The notes under the pieces are model-generated. The model was not told where the DNA came from. It did no database searches and worked only from the letters and a program-made list of their open reading frames with translations. This document shows, piece after piece, positions 1 to 7,674 of a stretch of 21,112 bases of DNA (the stretch's first letter is position 1; every line of letters starts with the position of its first letter). Source of the DNA: a virus; the IMG/VR virus record IMGVR_UViG_3300033998_000245, positions 1 through 21,112 of that record; one strand, given 5' to 3'. Both the position numbers and the translations under genes were made by a program.

Positions 1-518
1 TTACCTAATTCTATTTGTACTGGAATACTATAAAAATACAATTGTTTTATTCTATCTTCCAATTTTTTGCCCTTATAAACATTAGAACTTTTATGGTCAA
101 AAATAACTAGGTTGCCAAAATTATCTTCTGCTACAAGGTCAGGGAATCCTCTGAATTTATATTTTTCAATTTCAAATATTACTTCTTTTTCAGTAATAAG
201 AGGAGTATACCCTTCAAACTCATCAAAGTTTTTAAAATATTCATATCCATTTTTATAATAGCTTTCTTGCAAATTTACATAAGAATTAGAGGGAAAAGGA
301 TACTTTATTTTTTGAAATCTTTTTTCATATTCGTCAACTAATTCCCAGGTTAATAATTTACCATTTATCCATTCTTCAATAATACTGTGTACCATTGTTC
401 CATAATCTGTAAATGCGTTCCCTTCTCCACATTCTTCATCAATGTAACTTTTTTTCCACATTAAAGGACAAGTATAGAAAGCGTTTAATCTAGAAAATGA
501 CCAAATAGTTTCACTCAA
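1..518 (-). CDS. RecB-family PD-(D/E)XK nuclease, C-terminus cut by window edge
   Basis: The open frame starts at TTG (518-516) after an AGAGGTGA ribosome binding site and leaves the window without a stop, giving 172 visible residues. The order of motifs is that of Cas4/AddB/RecB-like nucleases: an N-terminal SFSRLNAFYTCPLMWKK segment, a histidine in GTMVHSIIEEW (about residue 44), GFPDL with the first metal-binding Asp at about 127, then IFDHKSS with Asp141 and Lys143, and a Gln-x-x-Tyr-like RIKQLYFY. Such proteins cut DNA during recombination or end processing. The start is absent from an ATG-only scan. In this context it is probably the phage recombination exonuclease, working with the Gam-like, SSB-like and P-loop ATPase proteins further right. 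The family call is firm; the exact role is inferred. Confidence 0.85.
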   Translation of the reverse strand, partial: MSETIWSFSRLNAFYTCPLMWKKSYIDEECGEGNAFTDYGTMVHSIIEEWINGKLLTWELVDEYEKRFQKIKYPFPSNSYVNLQESYYKNGYEYFKNFDEFEGYTPLITEKEVIFEIEKYKFRGFPDLVAEDNFGNLVIFDHKSSNVYKGKKLEDRIKQLYFYSIPVQIELG

Positions 519-606
519 AAAATCACCTCTTATAATTTATTTTTATGTTAAATAAATTAACAATATAAAGAAAATAGCCCAATTACAACTTTAACTTTTA
601 TATTTT

Positions 607-861
607 CTACACTATTTCAAATTCATCAAATAAATTATCTAGTTTTATATTTTCTATTAATTTATTTATTTCTTCGCTTAGTCTTTCTTGCAATTCAGTA
701 ACTTCATCAAGAGTATTTTTACTACAAGGATATTTATATTTATCAACAAAACATTTTATATCTTCATTATTAGCACAATACAATGCACCTGCAATAATAC
801 TTAATTCTTCTTCAGATAATTCTAATAGAAATATTCTTTTTGTAAATATTTTTGACTTCAT
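607..861 (-). CDS. Small acidic protein of unknown function
   Basis: This 84-residue frame has a good ribosome binding site (AAAGGTGGAG, 5 bases before ATG) and a TAG stop. The protein is mostly predicted helix. A short segment around residues 15-30 (LSEEELSIIAGALYCANN) is followed by a Glu/Lys-rich stretch with heptad-like leucines and isoleucines, which suggests a small coiled-coil or helical-hairpin protein. I do not recognise a family. It lies between the release-factor-like gene and the nuclease and is probably co-transcribed with them. Confidence 0.65.
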   Translation of the reverse strand: MKSKIFTKRIFLLELSEEELSIIAGALYCANNEDIKCFVDKYKYPCSKNTLDEVTELQERLSEEINKLIENIKLDNLFDEFEIV

Positions 862-901
862 ATTACTCCACCTTTCGATAAAAGCAATATATTACTTATT
901 C

Positions 902-1249
902 TTAAAAATATTCAATTTTAATATTGCCATTTTTTAAGTCTCTTTCTATCATTTTTTCAACTTCTTTTTCGAGTTCTTCCCTCGTTTTATATATACCCAA
1001 TATTTCAAATACCTTCTTTTTGCACCATAATTGAAATTCCTTTGAATTTACCAATCTTTGTAAAGCCAACTTTTTATTTATATATTGGCTTCTTTCGCTT
1101 CTACTCTCTCCTACTGCCCCGCTTTCAGGATGACTAATTCTTACACCACTTTCTGTAGTATTTTGATGTTGTCCTCCCTTACCGCCACTACGGAAGGTTT
1201 CTATCTTTAAATCTTTTTTAGTGACACTAAATAATAATTCTCTCTTAAT
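902..1249 (-). CDS. Peptide chain release factor-like protein (GGQ domain) with ATT start
   Basis: The frame encodes about 115 residues containing FRSGGKGGQHQNTTESGVR, the GGQ peptidyl-tRNA hydrolysis motif of class I release factors, followed by the usual SGAVGESR and a basic helical C-terminus. It lacks the stop-codon recognition domain, like the short GGQ proteins of phages and the ICT1/YaeJ rescue factors. The frame has no ATG, GTG or TTG upstream of the motif: an in-frame TGA lies 9 codons before ATT 1249-1247. That ATT sits 7 bases after GGGGGTG and opens I-K-R-E-L-L-F-S, matching the remembered start of related proteins (M-K-R-E-L-L-F-S). It could therefore be a real AUU start, as in infC, or a start codon lost by one base change. 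Likely role: releasing peptides from stalled ribosomes. Confidence 0.8.
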   Translation of the reverse strand: MKRELLFSVTKKDLKIETFRSGGKGGQHQNTTESGVRISHPESGAVGESRSERSQYINKKLALQRLVNSKEFQLWCKKKVFEILGIYKTREELEKEVEKMIERDLKNGNIKIEYF

Positions 1250-1416
1250 ACAAGCACACCCCCTTTTATAAAATCATGTTTTATTTACTGTTTTTCTAAA
1301 TAACTCATATGATTCTATCTGTATGCTTATTGTAATAATCAAAAAAACAAGTTAATAATCATTGTTTATTAATACTCTTTTATATGTGTCTAAAATTTCA
1401 TTTTTTCTACAAGACT

Positions 1417-1638
1417 CTAATTATGAATTGGTATTATAATAGATACAATATTGTTTAAATCAAAATATCCAATATCAGTTATATTATCATTTTCATCAAA
1501 AAGATATAAACAAATTACTTTTGGTTCATCTACAGTAGATTCTAATACACCTTTATATACCAATCCATTATTTAATATTACTTTAATTATTTTACCTAAA
1601 TATCGTTCCCTAATTTTTTTAATAAAATCTACAGTCAA
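1417..1638 (-). CDS. Small beta-rich protein, possible Sm/LSM-like fold
   Basis: This 73-residue protein starts at TTG in a TTGA overlap with the preceding gene's stop and is preceded by GGGGGGAATTGA. After one helix (about residues 3-12) comes GKIIKVILNNGLVYKGVLES. This resembles the Sm1 pattern G-x-x-V-x-V-x-L-x-N-G-x-x-Y-x-G-x-L found in Hfq and Sm proteins. A second strand pair ends in FDLNNIVSIIIP, where Sm2 would lie. If real, it could form a ring that binds RNA. The usual Sm1 Asp and Asn are not clearly present, so a different small beta-barrel (SH3-like) is an alternative. Confidence 0.6.
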   Translation of the reverse strand: MTVDFIKKIRERYLGKIIKVILNNGLVYKGVLESTVDEPKVICLYLFDENDNITDIGYFDLNNIVSIIIPIHN

Positions 1639-1856
1639 TCAATTCCCCCCTTTCCTTTATTTTTTACAACATTTATCAACGCATTTATCCAACATTCATC
1701 ACAGTAAAAGCAACATGGAGAATATGTTATTTGTTCTCGATATTCTTGCGGTGGACATCCGCCTAAAAAATCTTTCAATTCTTTTCTTTGTTCAAAAATT
1801 TTTATAAATTCTTCTATTTTTCTGGGATTGATATCTTCTAATTCTAAAAATTGCAT
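1635..1856 (-). CDS. Small cysteine-rich protein, unknown
   Basis: A 73-residue frame starts at ATG after AGGGGGAG and ends in TGA, overlapping the next gene by four bases, so translation is probably coupled. The N-terminal half is charged and helical. The C-terminal half has Cys at about residues 34, 48, 49, 52 and 55 (GGCPP, SPCCFYCDECW), which could bind a metal. No family was recognised. A cysteine layout of the same general kind recurs in the 71- and 89-residue proteins at 8052-8538, suggesting a shared theme in this element. Confidence 0.6.
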   Translation of the reverse strand: MQFLELEDINPRKIEEFIKIFEQRKELKDFLGGCPPQEYREQITYSPCCFYCDECWINALINVVKNKGKGGID

Positions 1857-1869
1857 ATTATTCTCCCCC

Positions 1870-2181
1870 TTAACTCATTCTATAAGCATAACCATTAATA
1901 CATACATCAGCATTACAATATGTCTTATCACAGTCTAGCCACTGTTTGCAGTCGAAAGGAAATGGGCAAGAACCCTTTCCTACACAAATATTATCATCAG
2001 CAGTAATAATCCTATTTATAACATTCTTCCATGTTGAATCTTTTTTTAGCTTTATTAATAAATTATATATATCTCCTGATGTCATCTTTAATTCTATACC
2101 ATCTGTTTTAATCTTACACCCATATTCGTTAATATCATATGATAGTTTACCATATATATAAGTGGGCAATCCTTTATTCAT
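1870..2181 (-). CDS. Cysteine-rich protein, unknown
   Basis: This 103-residue protein starts at ATG after AAAGGAGGAATATTA and ends with TAA. The N-terminus (YGKLSYDINEYGCKIKTDGIELKM) looks like beta strands. The C-terminal 40 residues carry seven cysteines in a row of short spacings (ICVGKGSCPFPFDC, CDKTYCNADVC), which may bind a metal ion or form a compact knot. It has no signal peptide, so it is presumably cytoplasmic. Family and function are unknown. It lies in a run of four or five small genes transcribed from the promoter at 2990-3018. Confidence 0.6.
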   Translation of the reverse strand: MNKGLPTYIYGKLSYDINEYGCKIKTDGIELKMTSGDIYNLLIKLKKDSTWKNVINRIITADDNICVGKGSCPFPFDCKQWLDCDKTYCNADVCINGYAYRMS

Positions 2182-2203
2182 TAATATTCCTCCTTTAATA
2201 ATA

Positions 2204-2563
2204 TTATAAAATAAAACCCATTTCTTTCAATTCTTCTTTAGTATAACCTTTATCTATTTTTCCTGTTTTTTTCCATATCTCAAAACTTTTTTGTGGATTT
2301 TTGGGTTGAATACCGTAGCTTAAAAATCCTTCAGGAACAAATTTAAACTGCCTTATAATTTCTAAAACACAATCTTCACATAAATCAAACTTCCATCTTT
2401 CCATATCAAATTTACTACCATAGTTAAAGCCTACTGCAAATTCATGGAATAAGTTAATATCATTATAATTATTATCATTTATAATTATTTCTTTACCACA
2501 TTTATTACATATAACTTTATTAATTACTGATTTGTATTCAGGTATTAATTTATACTCCTTCAT
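2204..2563 (-). CDS. Probable zinc-binding protein, unknown
   Basis: The 119-residue protein has a CNKCGKE pair at about residues 19-22 and a LCEDC pair at about 62-65. This is the spacing of a split four-cysteine zinc ribbon. The C-terminal part (YTKEELKEMGFIL) looks like a short helical hook. The ATG is preceded by a GGGGGTGAT about 13 bases upstream, a rather long spacing, so the start is less certain than for its neighbours. I do not recognise the family. Confidence 0.6.
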   Translation of the reverse strand: MKEYKLIPEYKSVINKVICNKCGKEIIINDNNYNDINLFHEFAVGFNYGSKFDMERWKFDLCEDCVLEIIRQFKFVPEGFLSYGIQPKNPQKSFEIWKKTGKIDKGYTKEELKEMGFIL

Positions 2564-2586
2564 AATTAACTGTTAATCACCCCCTA

Positions 2587-2919
2587 TTAAAATTCTTTTA
2601 CATAGAAATTATCATTTCTATGATTTTCAAACCATACCACTCCATCATCAGCAGTTATTTTGTATTCCTGGTGATTAAAATTCAACAAATTAATTCCCAA
2701 TAAATCCTCATAATTTGCTACAGTCCATGCAATAAGGTATTTATCTTCAGGAACCCATATACTTCTACCTTTCCCTATTCTACTTCCATTAATTTCTACA
2801 TTATACCTGCATTCATCTAGTATTTTCATTTCTGGAACTACTCTATATATCTTTTCTACTAACAAATCTTCATACTCATAATCTTCACCAATAAGGTTGT
2901 AAAGAAAAACATATTTCAT
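2587..2919 (-). CDS. Unknown 110-residue phage protein
   Basis: I place the start at the ATG at 2919-2917 because AAGGGGTG lies 7 bases before it. The longer frame to 2958 would put that ribosome binding site inside the gene. The protein begins MKYVFLYNLIGEDYEYED and is rich in aromatic and acidic residues with alternating strands (YNVEINGSRIGKGRSIWVPED). This suggests a compact alpha/beta fold. No known domain was recognised. It is the first gene after the consensus promoter at 2990-3018. Confidence 0.6.
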   Translation of the reverse strand: MKYVFLYNLIGEDYEYEDLLVEKIYRVVPEMKILDECRYNVEINGSRIGKGRSIWVPEDKYLIAWTVANYEDLLGINLLNFNHQEYKITADDGVVWFENHRNDNFYVKEF

Positions 2920-2989
2920 AGAATACACCCCTTGTAATTTATTTTTTATTTTTATCATTTAAATAATTTGTTTTCTACTTCTCATTTAT

Positions 2990-3018
2990 ATTATAATTAT
3001 TTATTTTATATTTGTCAA
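2990..3018 (-). promoter_or_regulatory. Sigma-A type promoter inside the end of the primase gene
   Basis: On the minus strand TTGACA (3018-3013) and TATAAT (2995-2990) are separated by exactly 17 bases, a perfect vegetative promoter. The spacer begins AATATAAAATAAA, shared with the promoter at 20499-20527. It overlaps the last codons of the primase gene and would start transcription for the small genes from 2919 leftward. Confidence 0.75.
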
Positions 3019-4068
3019 CATATTTTTTGTAACTTCTATTTTATTTTTCATTAAATACTCCAACGTTTCTCTTCCTCTATCAGCAGGACTATCTTTATAA
3101 CCTAAAACACCTTTTCTATCTAAAATTAAATATACTTTAGTATAATAATAAAAATCTCTAGCAATTTTAAGTAAATTATTTAAATAATTCTTATATTCTT
3201 GGCTATATATTGTTTTATATTCTTTGTCAAAAGCTAAAAAAACTTCTCCTACATCTTGTTTAAGTATCAATTTTTTTTGTTCTTCACTAATATTGCTGCC
3301 TTCTACTCCTACAGTAAAATTATCATTTCCGTAGTAAGTATCACACTTTAATACAGATTTTTCACTTTCAAAAATAACTACCTTTCTTTTCTTTCTTATT
3401 GCATCTTTGGTTATCCACAATCCATATAGTTCTAAAGATTTTTGATATGAATAAAGGGAGAAATATTTTGGAATATCTAATTCCTCATATTCAACTTCAA
3501 GAGTTCTTCCAGTCACTCCTATTAATTCTCCCTTTTCATTTCGTTTAGGGAGAATTATTCTATTACTCTCAAGGTCGTACCTAATACCAAATTTATATTG
3601 ACTTGGTACTGAAATTCCTTCTTTTACCCATTTATAAACAGGGGCATATATATATTGTTTAAGTATATCTTCAGACAACACTTCATTTTTTTGTGTAATT
3701 TTCTCTTTCTTAGTAAATTTGTTTATCCATTCCCAATCTTTTATTTTCTTTATTATAATTTGACTAGTTTGCTCTTCAATATTTCTCCCTATAATTGAAG
3801 AAATATAGTTTACTGCATCATAATAGTTAATACCTTTAACCTTTTGTACTAGTGAAATAATAGTATAATGACAACTACAAGTATTAAGATAACAGTAAAA
3901 ACGTTCAGAATCAAAATAATAATATAATTTATTTTTCTCTGGTTTACAACAAATAGAATTAAATATCATATAATTACCATTAATTTTATATAAATGCCCT
4001 CCTAGATTTTCTACAATTTTTATTATATCTTCAGTACTTAACTGTTGCATTATATTTTTAGAAGTCAC
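3001..4068 (-). CDS. dnaG: DnaG-type DNA primase
   Basis: The protein would make RNA primers for phage DNA replication. The N-terminal 80 residues contain a Cys-rich zinc-binding region (NSICC, FYCYLNTCSCHYTIISLVQ), a variant of the CHC2 primase zinc finger. The TOPRIM domain follows at roughly residues 230-335: IFESEKSVLK with the catalytic Glu, VFLAFDKEY with the first Asp, and YKDSPADRG, the D-x-D equivalent. I chose GTG 4068-4066 as the start because AGGTGGGTGA lies just before it; an upstream GTG at 4080 would lack a site. At about 355 residues it is shorter than bacterial DnaG (about 600), so the helicase-interaction domain is missing or reduced, as in many phage primases. It follows dnaB directly. 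Confidence 0.88.
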   Translation of the reverse strand: MTSKNIMQQLSTEDIIKIVENLGGHLYKINGNYMIFNSICCKPEKNKLYYYFDSERFYCYLNTCSCHYTIISLVQKVKGINYYDAVNYISSIIGRNIEEQTSQIIIKKIKDWEWINKFTKKEKITQKNEVLSEDILKQYIYAPVYKWVKEGISVPSQYKFGIRYDLESNRIILPKRNEKGELIGVTGRTLEVEYEELDIPKYFSLYSYQKSLELYGLWITKDAIRKKRKVVIFESEKSVLKCDTYYGNDNFTVGVEGSNISEEQKKLILKQDVGEVFLAFDKEYKTIYSQEYKNYLNNLLKIARDFYYYTKVYLILDRKGVLGYKDSPADRGRETLEYLMKNKIEVTKNMLTNIK

Positions 4069-4076
4069 ATAATCAC

Positions 4077-4090
4077 CCACCTAAAGGTGG
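4077..4090 (-). promoter_or_regulatory. Hairpin over the primase ribosome binding site
   Basis: Between the dnaB stop and the primase start the minus strand reads CCACC-TTTA-GGTGG, a perfect 5-bp GC-rich stem with a four-base loop. The 3' arm is the Shine-Dalgarno sequence (AGGTGGGTGA) of the primase gene. In RNA this would hide the site until ribosomes finishing dnaB open it, so primase output may be coupled to helicase translation. The structure is seen directly; the regulation is inferred. Confidence 0.5.
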
Positions 4091-5563
4091 TTATTCTTCG
4101 CACCACCACTCATCTTTATCTTGTTGAGCTTCATATTCTATTTCTAATTTTGGAATTTCTAATTTTCTTCCATGTTGAGTTACTAAAACATCTTGATATG
4201 TACAGATACCATGATCTATTTTCATCCAAATATCTATATCTTTTTTCCCTCTTCGATTTTTATAAATACATAGACACAAATCAGGTTTATCATATTCTTC
4301 TAATATTCCCTCAAAAATAGCTTCATCTGATTTATCAACTTCCCTAATTATCATACCTACATCTACAGGGTCAGCAATAGCTTTAGCTCCTCTTAATAAT
4401 TTTTCGTTAAATTCCTTAGCATTATAAGCTTCAGCGTTAAGTTGAGTGGCTGTATAAACTCCTATATCAAGATTATTGGCTAATCTTTTTAATTTTTCTG
4501 TGAACATATATAAAACATTATCAGTTCTCAAATTACTTACTCTAGCCCTGCCTGCCAAATCACTTAACATTTCTACTGTAGCTTTTATATAATCAAAATA
4601 TACATATTCAATATCATGTATCATTTTATGATGTTTAACTACATTTTCTATTTTTTCAGGAGTAAAATCAGAAACAAATTCTACGTATAACGGACTAGTT
4701 TCTATCAATTTTATCGCTTCATCTACTTTTTTTTCTTCTTCTTTACTGTATTGACCAAGTAAAATTTTTTCCTCATCTACTTGTGATATATATGCCAAAA
4801 ACATAGTCTGAATTTCATCTTCCTGTTGCTCTGAAGTAATAAACAGAACAGGTTTTTTTAATTTTACTGCTTGATAAGCTGCACAACTAGCCATCATCCT
4901 ACTTTTTCCTCGTCCGCTTAAGGCAGAATGTAAATATAACTTTCCCTTTCTAAAACCTCTTAATATAACAGACATTGCATTAGAAGGGAAGGGTATACCC
5001 ATTTCAGGTATAGATTTATATCGCTCTTTTAAATCTTGCAATCCTTTTCCTGCATGTATTGACCGTCTATTAATTGTGTATTTTAATTTCAAATCAATTA
5101 ACTCTCTTTCATAGACCTCAAACATTTGCTCTATAGTCATATTATCAAAATTTAACATTTTTTCTTCATCATTTTCATCATAAAATTTAGAAATGTCATA
5201 ACCCTTCTTAACTAAATCTCTAAGTATAGAATATTTTATTACTCTTTTAGCATTGTATTCAAAATTTTCTGGTTGGGCAAGTTCAATTGCATCTTCAATA
5301 TACTTAATACCGTTATTTTGTTCAAAAATTTCATGTTGTTTTTTATATGAAACTAAAAAGCTATCTATAGTTAAAGCATCTATTTTTTCGACCCCTTGAC
5401 TAAATAAATTACTAATTGTTGCAAAAATTATCTTATGGAACATTTCAGGAAAATGATTCTTATCTAAATTTAAATAATCATATTGCACAAGTAAACCAGG
5501 GTTTTGTATTATACAACCTAAAACTTGTAGAATAGCTCTAGTATCCTGCAATCTCTCAATCAA
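4091..5563 (-). CDS. dnaB: Replicative DNA helicase, DnaB family
   Basis: A hexameric ring helicase that unwinds the fork during phage replication. From TTG 5563-5561 (after AGAGGTGATAAGCTA) the protein has 490 residues, close to DnaB/DnaC family length. The N-terminal helical domain is at about 1-120. The RecA-like domain starts with Walker A SGRGKS (216-221) and continues with LFITSEQQ, the Walker B-type YVYFDYIKA, the TATQLN motif, and a late LRGAKAIADPVDVG segment with the arginine-finger region. The longer frame to 5632 lies inside the preceding gene and lacks a ribosome site, so I shortened it. Primase follows ten bases after the stop. Confidence 0.93.
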   Translation of the reverse strand: MIERLQDTRAILQVLGCIIQNPGLLVQYDYLNLDKNHFPEMFHKIIFATISNLFSQGVEKIDALTIDSFLVSYKKQHEIFEQNNGIKYIEDAIELAQPENFEYNAKRVIKYSILRDLVKKGYDISKFYDENDEEKMLNFDNMTIEQMFEVYERELIDLKLKYTINRRSIHAGKGLQDLKERYKSIPEMGIPFPSNAMSVILRGFRKGKLYLHSALSGRGKSRMMASCAAYQAVKLKKPVLFITSEQQEDEIQTMFLAYISQVDEEKILLGQYSKEEEKKVDEAIKLIETSPLYVEFVSDFTPEKIENVVKHHKMIHDIEYVYFDYIKATVEMLSDLAGRARVSNLRTDNVLYMFTEKLKRLANNLDIGVYTATQLNAEAYNAKEFNEKLLRGAKAIADPVDVGMIIREVDKSDEAIFEGILEEYDKPDLCLCIYKNRRGKKDIDIWMKIDHGICTYQDVLVTQHGRKLEIPKLEIEYEAQQDKDEWWCEE

Positions 5564-5576
5564 TAGCTTATCACCT

Positions 5577-6086
5577 CTACAAACTTTCCATATTATAACT
5601 CTTAACAAGTTTGTTTTTAACAGGGTTATCATCTGAATTATTTATTTTATACTTTATAACATTTAGAGAAGGAGAATTTCTCTTTTGTTGTTCTAATTGT
5701 TTTTTCTTTCGCTCAACATTTAACCAAAATTTTTTAGCATCTTCGTAAATATAAGGAATTATACCTAAACTTTGCACAGTAGGTTTATTGCCCTTTATTA
5801 GAAAAAAGTATTTTAATGCCAAAGTCATATCTTTATAACTATAACCTCTTTTTTCATGAAATTCTTTTACTTGTTTTAACATATAACCAGTTGGATAAGA
5901 TATATTAAAAATATCTTTAATGGCACATATTAATTCATATCTTGCACTTTTTTCTTTTTCTGCGCTCTGATAACACTTATAATGGTAATACCATGTAGCA
6001 TATTTTTTACCTTTTTTATTTATTTTATCTAAAGCATAAGCTTCATTTTTAGGCAATTTTTTACCACATATCCTACACTTAACCAT
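5577..6086 (-). CDS. Zinc-finger protein upstream of dnaB, possible helicase loader
   Basis: The 169-residue protein opens MVKCRICGKKLPKNEAY and has a second pair in YYHYKCYQ, forming a C-x2-C...H-x2-C type zinc site in the first 40 residues. The middle (YSYKDMTLALKYFFLIKGNKP, then LGIIPYIYEDAKKFW) resembles a helical segment common in unannotated Bacillota phage replication proteins. A basic C-terminus follows. The start is ATG 6086 after AAGGGTG, overlapping the kinase stop by eight bases; an alternative GTG lies nine bases upstream. Its position directly before dnaB suggests helicase loading or replication initiation. That is context only: there is no P-loop of a DnaC-type loader. Confidence 0.7.
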   Translation of the reverse strand: MVKCRICGKKLPKNEAYALDKINKKGKKYATWYYHYKCYQSAEKEKSARYELICAIKDIFNISYPTGYMLKQVKEFHEKRGYSYKDMTLALKYFFLIKGNKPTVQSLGIIPYIYEDAKKFWLNVERKKKQLEQQKRNSPSLNVIKYKINNSDDNPVKNKLVKSYNMESL

Positions 6087-6630
6087 TATTAACACCCTTT
6101 TTATCTTTTAATAATTTTTTTATAAAAATGTCTACTTCTTTTTCTAAGTAACCTAAACCTGAATAACTCACTATATAATAATCAAAATTAAAACTATCTA
6201 AATCTGTTTCTGATTGATGTTGTTTTTGTTTTTCAGTTAATCCATTATCAAAATTTAATCTAATAACCCTTACATTTATAACATAATCAGGAAATCTAGA
6301 CATCGTTGTATATATTTCGTTACGGAATCTAACATCGGGAATAAGAAACCAGTCATAATCATTCTTAAATATATCTATCAAATCACAAGTTCTATCTACC
6401 CAAAAAGTATCTTTATATTCTCTTACCTTTTTTGTACCTATAAATTGTAATAAATTACGACCTTGTTTATTTTTTACTCCATCCCAACCCAAATATTTTT
6501 GACATATAAATTTAAGATAATCGGCATGGTGTATAATTAAACTTTTTCCAGGTAATTTTTCTTGTAAAAACAATGCAGTTGAAGTCTTGCCATGCTGTGC
6601 TTTTCCTGAAATATTAATAATACCCTTCAA
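6079..6630 (-). CDS. Deoxynucleoside monophosphate kinase-like protein
   Basis: This would phosphorylate dNMPs to dNDPs to feed phage DNA synthesis, as T4 gene 1 kinase does. Walker A is ISGKAQHGKTS (residues 7-17). Then come FICQKYLGWDG and the GRNLLQFIGTKKVRE segment typical of this family, WVDRTCDLI, and FLIPDVRFRNE, a Walker B-like strand with the conserved Asp-x-Arg. Length is 183 residues, slightly short. The start is TTG 6630-6628 in a TTGA overlap with the DUF2283 gene, with AAAGGAGTG upstream. A more general P-loop nucleotide kinase is the alternative. Confidence 0.8.
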   Translation of the reverse strand: MKGIINISGKAQHGKTSTALFLQEKLPGKSLIIHHADYLKFICQKYLGWDGVKNKQGRNLLQFIGTKKVREYKDTFWVDRTCDLIDIFKNDYDWFLIPDVRFRNEIYTTMSRFPDYVINVRVIRLNFDNGLTEKQKQHQSETDLDSFNFDYYIVSYSGLGYLEKEVDIFIKKLLKDKKGVNNG

Positions 6631-6890
6631 ATAATCACTCCTTTATTTTTTATTTGTTCAAGTTTTTGAATAATATTTTCATATAAATTTATTTGTTCTT
6701 TATAATAATTAATAATATTGTTAAATAATTTTACTTTATCTTGTTTCATCCAATCTAAAATAGTAAACCCACAAACTTCATCATTTTCATTTATTCTCAC
6801 CACAAACCCCTCATATGGTTCTTCAGCTGTACATTTATCATCCTTAAAAGTAATATACATTATATCGTTTTTAGAATCATAATTAAACAT
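6627..6890 (-). CDS. DUF2283-like small protein
   Basis: The first 50 residues match the DUF2283 pattern: YDSKNDIMYITFKD, then EGFVVRINENDEVCGFTILDW. This is a short beta-rich domain found in many bacteria and phages and has no assigned function. A predicted coiled coil follows (about 51-85, YYKEQINLYENIIQKLEQIK), an extension absent from most members. The gene ends with TGA overlapping the TTG of the kinase, so the two are probably translated together. Confidence 0.75.
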   Translation of the reverse strand: MFNYDSKNDIMYITFKDDKCTAEEPYEGFVVRINENDEVCGFTILDWMKQDKVKLFNNIINYYKEQINLYENIIQKLEQIKNKGVII

Positions 6891-6923
6891 AATTACCCCC
6901 TAAATCTTATTAATATACTATTA

Positions 6924-7220
6924 TTAAACTTTTTTAGTATTATTAACTTGTTTTATATATTTTCTTTCTTTAATAATTTCTAAATAACACATTACAAAAA
7001 AACTAATAGGAAATAAAATTAATAATACTGTATTAAGCAACAAAATAATTACATTTAAAATTGCTGTTTTAACACATTCAAAATAAATATACATAGTATA
7101 CCCCAAAAAATTCCATTGAAAAATTTTCACATACATAAGTTCTAGTATATTCATTTTCGCTATATTAGACGAACAATTTCTTATCTGTCCGTTATCCTTT
7201 ATAAAACCTTTATTAAACAT
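6924..7220 (-). CDS. Small membrane protein, unknown
   Basis: The 98-residue protein has a polar N-terminus, a hydrophobic stretch at about 36-48 and a strongly hydrophobic segment at about 52-82 (ILNVIILLLNTVLLILFPIS and onward), long enough for one or two membrane passes. A basic tail ends in KKV. It has a good ATG with GAGGGATG upstream. It is the only clear integral membrane protein in the window besides the secreted transglycosylase. No family was recognised. Confidence 0.6.
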   Translation of the reverse strand: MFNKGFIKDNGQIRNCSSNIAKMNILELMYVKIFQWNFLGYTMYIYFECVKTAILNVIILLLNTVLLILFPISFFVMCYLEIIKERKYIKQVNNTKKV

Positions 7221-7243
7221 TAATATTCATCCCTCAATATTTA

Positions 7244-7480
7244 TTATCCTATAACCTTTATTTTTTGATATAACGAATCTAAGATTAACCGTAAAAATTC
7301 TTTCCCCAAACATTCAGTTTCAACCAACAAATTACCATTATTATCCTTGAAAATATCTAAATGACCAAATCCAATACTACCACCCCAATAAATTCTCATA
7401 CCACCTTTGTTCTTTTCCCACTCTCCCCAGAATTCAATATCTCCTATTCTAATATCAGCCTCTTTATTATTCATTTTCAT
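7244..7480 (-). CDS. Small beta-rich protein, unknown
   Basis: This 78-residue protein starts at ATG 7480 after TAGGAGGTTAAT. It is rich in Gly and Trp in the middle (FWGEWEKNKGGMRIYWGG), followed by a strand-turn-strand (HLDIFKDNNGNLLVETE) and a C-terminal helix (FLRLILDSLYQKIKVIG). This arrangement looks like a compact beta-sheet with a terminal helix. I do not recognise a family. Confidence 0.6.
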   Translation of the reverse strand: MKMNNKEADIRIGDIEFWGEWEKNKGGMRIYWGGSIGFGHLDIFKDNNGNLLVETECLGKEFLRLILDSLYQKIKVIG

Positions 7481-7503
7481 ATTAACCTCCTAAAATCATA
7501 ATT

Positions 7504-7674
7504 TTATCTAATCTTTACGTCTTCATAATTTATGTCCTTAATTTTACAAAACTCTGCAAAATCTTCAGGTGAAGTTTTAATATTTCATGCCACTATGTTA
7601 GTTAATTCGTATTTAGCCTTACCATTGTCTTTTAACCATTTTAAATATTCTTCTTGTAATTCTTTCGATAACAT
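7504..7674 (-). pseudogene. Small gene interrupted by an in-frame TGA
   Basis: An ATG at 7674 with GGAGAATG upstream opens a frame of 56 codons up to TAA at 7504. It is continuous except for a TGA at codon 30 (7587-7585). The first part reads MLSKELQEEYLKWLKDNGK and the part after the stop reads NIKTSPEDFAEFCKIKDINY. Both halves have normal protein-like composition in the same frame, so one TGG or CGA probably changed to TGA. A short product of 29 residues may still be made. The gene fills an otherwise empty gap between two neighbours. Confidence 0.5.

Noticed and set aside
1250-1416. Promoter for the release-factor-like gene
   Set aside because: The best match (TTGATT...TAGAAT) has a 19-base spacer and is not convincing. 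Only frames of a few codons are present.
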